Of a stretch of 28,379 nt of DNA, positions 22,601 to 28,307 are shown piece after piece. The DNA lies in contig JBDROB010000001.1 in assembly GCA_043810355.1 (NCBI GenBank), positions 1 to 28,379 on the forward strand, given 5' to 3'. The stretch comes from JAZDHV01 sp043810355 (GTDB taxonomy: Archaea > Nanobdellota > Nanobdellia > Woesearchaeales > JAGVYU01). The notes below the pieces were generated by a model. The model was not told the origin of the DNA, did no database searches, and was given only the letters and a program-made list of their open reading frames with translations. Position 1 is the first letter of the stretch. Each line of letters starts with the position of its first letter. Position numbers and translations under genes: made by a program.

Positions 22601-25198
22601 GTTATCAGAAATGTCTGTAAGAATAATATTTCCAGAGTTAGCTGTACCAACTCCGCTTCCTGCTATTCCTAGATCAACCCAGCCTAAACCCTGCTGATAA
22701 GCGCTGTCATCCCCTATCTTTACAGTTCCATTCACATCAAGCTTTGCTTTTGGGTCATTAGTCCCAATCCCCACATTTCCACTATCATAATATATGTCTC
22801 CTGGAGAAACTCCATCTGACCATTTTCCTCCAACAGATTCCCAATCAGGCTTGCAGTCTCCGTCAATGCATACTTGTTCTGCATTGAGCTTGCCATTTAT
22901 GTCGATTGCATATGAATTGTTAGGGTTTGGCTGCAGCACTCCCACTGTTCCAGCATTGAAAATGACATCTCCATCTGGCTGGATTGCGATGTCGACTCCT
23001 CCAGACCCTAATCTGCTGATCTCAAAGTCTCCGTCAAATTGCCTTTGGGTGAAGGTTGTGTATTCAGATGCGTTTGTATCCTCAATCCTGATAGAGACAT
23101 TATAATCTTTGGCAATATGAAGGTTCACTATTGGATCTGTAACACCAATCCCAACATTTCCTGTTGTTTCTGATATCACAAACCTTTCTATATCAGCTAT
23201 ATTGTCTCTGATTGAAAATCTTCCATCTGCCCAGAAATTCATTATATCCCAGACACTTGTATCGTTTTTAGCAATCAATCGAATTCCAGATGTTCCATCA
23301 ACTGCAGTATTCTCAATATTCAATTGAGGAAATGATCCTCCTACTCCTTTAACATGAAGCTTGCTTGTTGGATTAGTTTCTCCGATTCCAAGATTTCCTA
23401 AAGTAATGATATCATTAGCAGAAGAAATCAGGTCTCCTAACCAGATATCAGCATCAGCATGACCAGATCCACCTACATCAATGTGTAATATGTTATTGGC
23501 AATATCTGGATTCAAACTTCCACCAAGAGTACCTGAGAAATCATTGTTTATTGCTTTAATGGTTCCATTTACTTCTAATTTTTCTCCTGGATCATCTGTC
23601 CCAATTCCAACATTTCCAGTGTTATTTATAATCAATAAAGAGGGATTCTGATTAACAAAGTTATTGGTTCCATAAGTAAATCTTAAAGAACCATCTCCTC
23701 CAGTTGTTGCCTGTCTTAATATGCCCCATTTATTATTGACTACTCCTGCATCAACTTCTGCGAATGATAGTTTTGATCCCCATATTTCATCATCACTTGA
23801 TATGAGCTCTAATCCAGAGTCTTTACTTTCAATTATCAATTCAGTCATATCATTCATAAAATTGCTTGAATTAACCCCTAAATCCTCACCTTTTAAGTGC
23901 AGTATGGTTTGAGGATCTGTTGTGTTTATACCAACTTTTCCGCCATCATAATAAATGTCTCCTGGAGAAACTCCATCTGACCATTTTCCTGCACTTGTCC
24001 AGTCTGTTTGGCAGACTCCATTTATGCACAGTCCGCTTGCATTCACTTGTCCGGCAACATCTAATTTGAAACCTGGAGCAGTTGTTCCGATTCCAACATT
24101 GCCTGTTGGAATATTAAAAGATTGGGTTGTCGTGTTTTCTGGCTCGATTATTGTTCCTAAGCTTGCTGGGTTGTTTGTATAATTTGAAACACTTTCTAAA
24201 GTTACAGGCATTGCACCAGTTGAAATATAGTCTAAGCTTGTAATAAATCTCCCTGGCCAATAACTATTTGCCCTTGCATAGACTTCTATATTATTCTCTG
24301 TTGTGTTTATTACTCGTATTTTCTCTCCAGTCTTGCCTATAATATAATAACTCCATGACTTATCCTGAAAATTAGCTCCTAAAGGCCTTGCTGCAAATGT
24401 AAAATAAGCTGTATATTTGTCTAGTGATTCTGTACCTCCTGTAAAAGTTATTTCTGCTCTTAGTCCAGATGTAGTAGTGCTAACTGCCTGTATTGTCATT
24501 ATTTTCTGCCATATCACTTGGTTACAAGAACTTGCACCTTCTCCACAATTCATGTTGATATGTTGTGTTTGGTGTGAAACACTTCCACGTATTAAGCTTC
24601 TTTCATATTTCAAATCTTCACCAGTAATTATATTAGAAGTCACATTCAATATTCCGTTTATTAATAAATCACCCTGAGGCCCACCTGCAAGATAGAATTC
24701 CTTGTTGATCATTTCAGTTCCATTAACTGTGACTGTGACTGTATGAGGTGAGTGAGGATCTTCTAGAGTGAAGTTAATATCAGTGTTGAATATTCCATTT
24801 GCTGCAGTCACACCATTGTTGCAGGTTGTGTCGATGCATACATTGACATTGTTCCCATTATAATTATCACCATTATAATAGACTCTGCCTTGAACTGGGA
24901 CAATTGTATCAGTTGCAGTCAATAATGCAGTCTTGTCTTCTTTAGTATAGATATTTTCATTTGTGACAGGGGACAGTTTCCCAAAAGAGCCAAGCCCTAT
25001 TGCTTGGCTGGCTTGGAAATCGTAGACCAAGGAGGGGTCTCCATTATTTTGACTGGCAAAAGCGACATTAGCAAAAATCATTATAGCTATCGCTAGGTAA
25101 GTGAGGATTATTCGTGAAAACAAGGTATTAAAAATTGATCTGGAATGGAATATACCTTTTTTTCTTGGTTTTCCACTAAGTCTTGTTTTCATCTCCAT
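19673..25198 (-). CDS. Giant secreted tail-fibre-like protein with GIGT repeats and dockerin-like domain
   Basis: 1841 aa. The signal peptide is long, with a basic 29-residue leader, a hydrophobic core and cleavage near AFA-SQ (48). Next comes the short domain shared with the 1795-aa adhesin (IGLGSFGKLSPVTNENIYTK) and a beta-rich region to about 365. From 369 to about 1510 some 14 copies of a GNVGIGTxxPxxKLDVxG motif punctuate variable beta segments, as in the shafts of phage tail fibres and large adhesins. Residues about 1202-1258 form a dockerin-like pair of EF-hand loops (DVNGDSFVDSTD, DIDGDGLITYND). The C-terminal 80 residues (WKTFSGTTDGIGTANFAHG to the end) resemble a fibre tip domain. 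It has a GAGGT ribosome-binding site four bases before the ATG. Probably the receptor-binding adhesin of the locus; that is inference. Confidence 0.88.
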   Translation of the reverse strand: MEMKTRLSGKPRKKGIFHSRSIFNTLFSRIILTYLAIAIMIFANVAFASQNNGDPSLVYDFQASQAIGLGSFGKLSPVTNENIYTKEDKTALLTATDTIVPVQGRVYYNGDNYNGNNVNVCIDTTCNNGVTAANGIFNTDINFTLEDPHSPHTVTVTVNGTEMINKEFYLAGGPQGDLLINGILNVTSNIITGEDLKYERSLIRGSVSHQTQHINMNCGEGASSCNQVIWQKIMTIQAVSTTTSGLRAEITFTGGTESLDKYTAYFTFAARPLGANFQDKSWSYYIIGKTGEKIRVINTTENNIEVYARANSYWPGRFITSLDYISTGAMPVTLESVSNYTNNPASLGTIIEPENTTTQSFNIPTGNVGIGTTAPGFKLDVAGQVNASGLCINGVCQTDWTSAGKWSDGVSPGDIYYDGGKVGINTTDPQTILHLKGEDLGVNSSNFMNDMTELIIESKDSGLELISSDDEIWGSKLSFAEVDAGVVNNKWGILRQATTGGDGSLRFTYGTNNFVNQNPSLLIINNTGNVGIGTDDPGEKLEVNGTIKAINNDFSGTLGGSLNPDIANNILHIDVGGSGHADADIWLGDLISSANDIITLGNLGIGETNPTSKLHVKGVGGSFPQLNIENTAVDGTSGIRLIAKNDTSVWDIMNFWADGRFSIRDNIADIERFVISETTGNVGIGVTDPIVNLHIAKDYNVSIRIEDTNASEYTTFTQRQFDGDFEISRLGSGGVDIAIQPDGDVIFNAGTVGVLQPNPNNSYAIDINGKLNAEQVCIDGDCKPDWESVGGKWSDGVSPGDIYYDSGNVGIGTNDPKAKLDVNGTVKIGDDSAYQQGLGWVDLGIAGSGVGTANSGNIILTDISDNKSWGIFQRGDSDTGNDNDFALHHYDGSAWTKHFTIEPSGEVGIGTDNPTKSLHVESDKPGTILAKSTNSTTYGGIDIRNDNDAYFLVGVSGSANPTVTNRNNGVLVAQNGITINTNLSAGLEPDHIFAADGNVGIGTAVPKAKLDVNGYVKIGNDSAYQQGLLWVDLGIAGSGTGAANSGNILFTDTANNKTWMISQRGDSSPDGGSPNDFALHHYNGTTFSRLLTVNINGSVGIREASPQKSLHIDNDGNGESGIRLSQFNNYIGLNMYVAAGSGHAYFDRDIDDASYNTYFRFRTSGTPVNVLTLLGTGKVGIDTTAPIAALHVNGSIFALGGSGDVNGDSFVDSTDMNQVGNYLIGSATPSMKNLSDSDIDGDGLITYNDYYSINDHTLGRRDIKDIKNKINQYGMITFGSGAGTKGFYLTPNVGIGTFTPTATLDVNGNASIGSNLYVNGNINLASGKDVCIQGGNCLSTVDTNAGTICPDNQFLNGDGSCDAGFLDADGIDDDQPDNDAEVPNAITVAGGSLGSNTITAGSAWTLGGTLNIDSNTLVVDGANNRVGIGTATPGAKLDVAGNIQSSGDYYGGARLYPAYTTNPSAMIDGSTAGQLNINAPSYVTFYVNGAEQLSVAGNKVYTQPNVKVGLGISNPETRLHTEDATAANSKVIFRTTDTGANPQELSLEHISVSPAAGDNIGRILFVGNDSDNTVKTFSSIESRYMGSGSSKLYINNRQQNNINPQITIDGTAGNSLVSIGPESGGGWITNFRIGHGGLCVGYSGCTSPGLGSASFDERINVGDNSVQSLTKNITGVYEPDIRIVSTNQINASRIEMSETAAGNGYGAMLAYSDTIIDGIGIYIYESYNHTNNIRITSTGLITPKNLDVGGAVSTGNGGIKWKTFSGTTDGIGTANFAHGLTGSKIIDVRCSVEHTTGNFYPVIRDSTRFTEMFWNTVNIYFDSNDINFYNSPYRCNAVYVE
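21917..22770 (-). repeat. Internal near-duplicate blocks in the 1841-aa gene
   Basis: Two blocks encode almost the same segment: KAKLDVNG[TY]VKIG[DN]DSAYQQGL, then WVDLGIAGSG, NSGNI, DFALHH and VGI. They lie at roughly 22,500-22,760 and 21,920-22,190, about 570 bases apart. The DNA is also similar (for example the CCAAACCCTGCTGATA.GCGCT.TCAT stretches), so the duplication is fairly recent. The segment WSDGVSPGDIYYD is likewise repeated near 22,790-22,830 and 23,945-23,985. Confidence 0.75.
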
Positions 25199-25265
25199 TT
25201 TTACCTCTTTTTTTTAATTAATTCTTTCCAGAAATCTTAAAAATCCACCAAATGGATCTTTAGGA

Positions 25266-25301
25266 TACTAAAATTCAAGGTTTAATCTTGAATTTTTAGT
25301 A
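25266..25301. repeat. Long hairpin between RHH gene and giant gene
   Basis: ACTAAAATTCAAG and CTTGAATTTTTAGT pair over 13 bases with one bulged base around a seven-base loop (GTTTAAT). It follows the ribbon-helix-helix stop codon by about 75 bases and precedes the giant gene by about 70. It could be an attenuator or a partial terminator in the leader. Confidence 0.55.
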
Positions 25302-25308
25302 AAAGTTC

Positions 25309-25347
25309 ACCTCTTTTTCCTGGAACAAATTTACCTCTTTTTCCTGG
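25309..25347. repeat. 15-base direct repeat, 24-base period
   Basis: ACCTCTTTTTCCTGG occurs identically at 25309-25323 and 25333-25347. On the minus (transcribed) strand this is CCAGGAAAAAGAGGT twice, each ending in a GAGGT ribosome-binding-like core but not followed by a usable ORF. A third AAAAGAGGT is the true ribosome-binding site at about 25203. Possibly decoy or duplicated ribosome-binding sites, or a protein-binding repeat. Confidence 0.55.
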
Positions 25348-25375
25348 GTTTTTCTCCTAAAAAACTATAATAAAT

Positions 25376-25522
25376 CTATTTTGGCATACCACCTTTTGTC
25401 TTGTTATTCCTCTCCTCAATAGCTTCATTGATATATTCAATCAAAGTCTTGTTGAGAAGAAGAGCATTCAATTTAGCTTTTTTATGAATCTCGTCCTTAA
25501 TCTCTATGTTGATTCTCGTCAT
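25376..25522 (-). CDS. Ribbon-helix-helix transcriptional regulator (48 aa)
   Basis: A 48-aa ORF, MTRINIEIKDEIHKKAKLNA and on to ...GGMPK. It has the ribbon-helix-helix layout: an N-terminal strand RINIEI that reads the major groove, helix DEIHKKAKLNALL, then NKTLIEYINEAIEERN. Such proteins dimerise and bind inverted repeats, usually repressing their own promoter. The upstream region holds a strong BRE/TATA promoter and inverted repeats of AATAAGTT type that are good candidates for its operators. It is the first gene of the minus-strand block, ahead of the giant adhesin, so it may regulate the pilus locus. No strong ribosome-binding site is seen (AGTGATTGA before ATG). Confidence 0.8.
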   Translation of the reverse strand: MTRINIEIKDEIHKKAKLNALLLNKTLIEYINEAIEERNNKTKGGMPK

Positions 25523-25554
25523 TCAATCACTTTTTTTATCTAATCAATAACCAA

Positions 25555-25620
25555 AAATAAGTTAGTTAATTAAACTTATTTTAATAATTATATTGATTTT
25601 TTTAAATAAACTAACTTATT
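25555..25620. promoter_or_regulatory. Candidate RHH operators: nested inverted repeats
   Basis: AATAAGTTAGTT (25556-25567) is the exact reverse complement of AACTAACTTATT (25609-25620). The first arm also pairs locally: AAATAAGTT (25555-25563) with AACTTATTT (25573-25581) around nine bases. One copy lies between the TATA box (25623-25630) and the predicted start site, the others in the leader of the ribbon-helix-helix gene. This is an ideal layout for autorepression. Confidence 0.65.
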
Positions 25621-25622
25621 AG

Positions 25623-25637
25623 TATATAAAGTTTTCG
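25623..25637 (-). promoter_or_regulatory. Strong BRE/TATA promoter of RHH gene and probably the pilus block
   Basis: On the minus strand CGAAAAC directly precedes TTTATATA (25623-25630), close to the archaeal BRE plus TATA consensus. Transcription would begin near 25600, giving a leader of about 78 bases before the ATG at 25522. It is the best promoter upstream of the 24-kb minus-strand block. Confidence 0.65.
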
Positions 25638-25725
25638 GAAATTTTTATAAAAAATCATCTGAGAATTCAAAGAAATCATATTTTTTGGTTATCGCGTTTA
25701 TGGTTTTGTTTATCATTACCAAAAA

Positions 25726-25733
25726 TTTAAATA
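25726..25733 (+). promoter_or_regulatory. TATA box for leaderless HIT gene pair
   Basis: TTTAAATA is centred 26 bases before the ATG at 25756, the classic spacing for a leaderless archaeal transcript. This argues for the ATG at 25756 and against an upstream in-frame TTG at 25744. Confidence 0.65.
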
Positions 25734-25755
25734 AAACAGAATATTGGGAAACAAT

Positions 25756-26733
25756 ATGGCAGGAGAAGGACAACAAATACCTGATGGTAGAGGAGGAGAG
25801 CAGATGACACCTGAGCAAGTTCAGGAAATGCAGGAAAAGCTCAGCAAGATGTCTCCAGAAGAATTAAGAGAATTTCAGAAAAAGAACTGCATATTCTGCC
25901 ATATAATCAGCGGAAAAGTCCAGTCAAAAAAAATCTATGAGGATGACAAGGTTGTTGCAATCCTTGATATAAATCCAGCAAATCCAGGTCATATACTAGT
26001 TCTGACAAAAGAGCATTATTCAATCATGCCACAGATTCCTGAGAGTACAGTGAAATATCTGGGGATTATTGCAAAGCAATTATCAAGATCTGTCCTGAAA
26101 ACATTGAAAGTCGAGGGAACAACCATCTTTATTGCAAATGGGACAGCAGCAGGTCAGAGAGCCCAGCATTTCATCATGCATATCATTCCAAGAGCAGAGG
26201 GAGACAAGCTTGGGATTGAGCTGAAGCCAGGAAATATATCAGAGAAAGACCAGATGATATTATTGGATGCATTAAGAAAAAAGATAGTAAGTCCAGCTGG
26301 ATTAAATGAAGATGATAGTGACAAAGACAGTCAAGAAGAGGATATGGAAGAAGAAAAGGATGAAGAAGAACGTCAGCAGAGAGTAAAAGAATTAGAACAG
26401 GAAGAAAAGGAAGATGATTCAGATCTAGATAAAGAAAATGTTGAAGAAGATAAGGAAGATGATGAGGTTGAAGAGGCTCAAGATGATGAAGAAGATAGGG
26501 ATGAGAAACAAAGTCATCTGGAGGAAGAATTAGGCGGAGCTGATGAGGTCGAGATAGAAAAGCCAAAAAAAGTCCAGAGAGCCGAAGTAAAGGAAAAACC
26601 CAGGAAAAAAGCTAAAAAAAAGCCTGTGAAAAAGGAATATAAAATTTCAAAACAAAATAATAAGGAATCAAAGGAAAAAAAAGAAAAGGCAGACCTGAAT
26701 GATATTGCTGATCTCTTGGCAGGGAGGATCTGA
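25756..26733 (+). CDS. HIT-fold protein with acidic/basic C-terminal tail, catalytic His missing
   Basis: 325 aa from the ATG at 25756, chosen from the TATA spacing. Residues about 16-40 are a helical lead-in (TPEQVQEMQEKLSKMSPEEL). The HIT domain spans about 44-165: zinc-type C45-IF-C48, then IYEDDKVVAILDINPANPGH, and NGTAAGQRAQHFIMHIIPR. HIT hydrolases use H-x-H-x-H, with the middle His as nucleophile; here it is H138-F-I140-M-H142, so the nucleophile position is Ile. After about 185 comes a long Glu/Asp-rich tail, then a Lys-rich stretch from about 270 (KPRKKAKKKPVKKEYK) and a final LNDIADLLAGRI helix. It probably binds nucleotides or nucleic acid without the usual catalysis. Overlaps the next gene by one base. 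Confidence 0.85.
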   Translation: MAGEGQQIPDGRGGEQMTPEQVQEMQEKLSKMSPEELREFQKKNCIFCHIISGKVQSKKIYEDDKVVAILDINPANPGHILVLTKEHYSIMPQIPESTVKYLGIIAKQLSRSVLKTLKVEGTTIFIANGTAAGQRAQHFIMHIIPRAEGDKLGIELKPGNISEKDQMILLDALRKKIVSPAGLNEDDSDKDSQEEDMEEEKDEEERQQRVKELEQEEKEDDSDLDKENVEEDKEDDEVEEAQDDEEDRDEKQSHLEEELGGADEVEIEKPKKVQRAEVKEKPRKKAKKKPVKKEYKISKQNNKESKEKKEKADLNDIADLLAGRI

Positions 26734-27254
26734 TGGGAGATGACTGTGAGTTATGCAAACTGAGCAAGAGCAAGCTAAAAATCTATGAGGATGAAACATT
26801 CTTTTCAGTACTAAGCCAAAAGCCAAGTTTTCACGGCCATACAATAATCATCCCAAAAAAACATTATCCAATACTGGAGCAAGCCCCTGACAAGGATATT
26901 TCTGAAATGTTTTTATTAGCAAACAAGATATCAAGCTCATTGTTTGAGATAATGAACATACAGGGAACAAACATTATCATTGAAAATGGGATTGCAGCAG
27001 GACAAAAATACCCTCATCTTTCCATACATATTGTGCCAAGGACAGAGAATGACGGTCTTAATCTGGATTGGAAACCAAAACAATTGAATGAAGAGGAGAT
27101 GTCAACTGTAGAATTGAAACTAAAGGAAGAGATGGGAACTGTAGGAATAACAGAGGTGGATAAGGATAAACCTATCAAGATTGAAGAAAAGGTCGAGAAG
27201 ATCAAGGATGATGACAATAATTATCTTCTTAAACAATTGAGAAGGATACCTTGA
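26733..27254 (+). CDS. Second HIT-fold protein, catalytic His replaced by Ser
   Basis: 173 aa. The HIT domain covers about residues 3-115: C5-EL-C8, IYEDETFFSVLSQKPSFHGH, then NGIAAGQKYPHLSIHIVPR. The triad reads H95-L-S97-I-H99, with Ser at the nucleophile position, so ordinary nucleoside-phosphate hydrolysis or transfer is unlikely. The C-terminal 55 residues are charged and helical, a short counterpart of the tail in the upstream gene. The genes overlap by one base (TGATG) and are surely co-translated; the proteins may form a heterodimer, since HIT proteins are usually dimers. Function unknown. Confidence 0.85.
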   Translation: MGDDCELCKLSKSKLKIYEDETFFSVLSQKPSFHGHTIIIPKKHYPILEQAPDKDISEMFLLANKISSSLFEIMNIQGTNIIIENGIAAGQKYPHLSIHIVPRTENDGLNLDWKPKQLNEEEMSTVELKLKEEMGTVGITEVDKDKPIKIEEKVEKIKDDDNNYLLKQLRRIP

Positions 27255-27293
27255 TAAATAATAAAGAGATAAAAAGGGTTTGTCTTTATTCTA

Positions 27294-28133
27294 TTAATTT
27301 ATGACTTTTCTGTTCTTATTTCTTAATCTTTTTATTTTTTCAGGTTCTGAAATAAAATTTTCATCAGTAACAATTGGTTTACCGATTCTTTTTTCAGCGT
27401 CAATCCTTGCCCTGCCTGCTACATCTCCCCCTTCTTGTGCAGCATCAGAGCACCTGGGAAAATTCTTGGCATCCTTGCTTTTAGTTATCTCAGTAGTCAC
27501 CTTTTCTCCAAGCACATTAAATATTAGCTCTAGATCATTCATATGGTTTCTTAGATTCTCTTTACTAAGGCTTTTGTGTTTTTTATATTCTTCAACAGTT
27601 TTTCCAAAAGTGGCTTTTGATATTTGGTTAGTAAGGATTCCAAACTCAATATTCTTAATGTTTCTTTGTTTCCATTCATCAGTCAATTCCTGCCTTACTG
27701 CAATACCTCTCACTCTTTTTTCAATCCACTCATCAGAATAACCCTTTGCCTTAAAGATTTCTTTCATTCTTTTTTGTGCCAGTTCTGGATTTTCTATCTC
27801 CTTAACCCTATCATACCCAACTTTAGCTAGCCATTTTTTAAAAGGCTCTGCTTTTGGTGATGGAATTGATTGAATTATACGGAAAATTCCTTCGGTATTA
27901 GCACAGTTTATCTTTTGTCTGCCACCTTCAGTTTTAAATCCAAGGGGGGTGGCAATCTGCCCCCACCCTTTATATAGTTCTTCATCACGACGCCTCATAT
28001 CTTTGATATAACCTTTAGTGTTACTAGAATCAGTCAGTGCAAATACAATGTCTTCTATTACAAACCACCATTCATCATTATTCCAAACTCTCCTGATCCT
28101 TTTATCCTGAAATACAATTATTTTATCATTCAT
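27294..28133 (-). CDS. DinD-like protein with BRO-N domain
   Basis: 279 aa. An N-terminal BRO-N domain (about 1-110: IRRVWNNDEWWFVIEDIVFALTDSS..KGYIKDMRRRDEEL) is followed by a helical middle region and a C-terminal segment (AQEGGDVAGRARIDAEKRIG, then VTDENF) that matches the pattern of DNA-damage-inducible protein D. Bacterial DinD inhibits RecA-filament activities; the archaeal role is not established here. BRO-N proteins are common on phages and mobile DNA, and an IS110-type transposase begins on the other side of the 174-base upstream gap. The gene converges on the HIT pair with only 39 bases between stops. Confidence 0.85.
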   Translation of the reverse strand: MNDKIIVFQDKRIRRVWNNDEWWFVIEDIVFALTDSSNTKGYIKDMRRRDEELYKGWGQIATPLGFKTEGGRQKINCANTEGIFRIIQSIPSPKAEPFKKWLAKVGYDRVKEIENPELAQKRMKEIFKAKGYSDEWIEKRVRGIAVRQELTDEWKQRNIKNIEFGILTNQISKATFGKTVEEYKKHKSLSKENLRNHMNDLELIFNVLGEKVTTEITKSKDAKNFPRCSDAAQEGGDVAGRARIDAEKRIGKPIVTDENFISEPEKIKRLRNKNRKVIN

Positions 28134-28141
28134 TTTCTGAA

Positions 28142-28200
28142 TATACTAAAAAAAGCAAAAGCTTTTTCGCATCTAGGAAATCATTTGTAGATTTCCATAG
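28142..28200. repeat. Two small hairpins between DinD-like gene and IS110 transposase
   Basis: AAAAAGC-AAAA-GCTTTTT (about 28150-28167) and GAAATC-ATTTGTA-GATTTC (about 28177-28195) lie in the 174-base gap between the divergent genes. They might belong to the mobile element's end or to a leader RNA. The element boundary cannot be placed because its right end lies outside the window. Confidence 0.35.
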
Positions 28201-28221
28201 ATATTTCGAATATTTTAGATA

Positions 28222-28229
28222 TTTATAAA
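28222..28229 (+). promoter_or_regulatory. TATA box upstream of IS110 transposase
   Basis: TTTATAAA fits an archaeal TATA box with initiation near 28250, leaving a leader of nearly 60 bases that ends in the strong ribosome-binding site AAGGAGGTGAT (28294-28304), four bases before the ATG at 28308. That differs from the leaderless genes elsewhere in this window. Confidence 0.45.
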
Positions 28230-28307
28230 CCTTGCGTGAGAATGTCCAGTGAAGTGATGAGAATTCTTATAATCCGGATGTTTATTTATGATTAAGGAGG
28301 TGATTTT

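Noticed and set aside
19673..24100. Regularly spaced repeats as a CRISPR array
   Set aside because: The repeats are degenerate at DNA level, irregularly spaced and encode a conserved in-frame motif.
25744..25755. Upstream TTG start of the first HIT gene
   Set aside because: The TATA box spacing supports the ATG four codons downstream as a leaderless start.
26183..26566. 127-aa antisense ORF rich in Leu, His and Pro
   Set aside because: Its composition is just the complement of the Glu/Asp-rich tail of the HIT protein.
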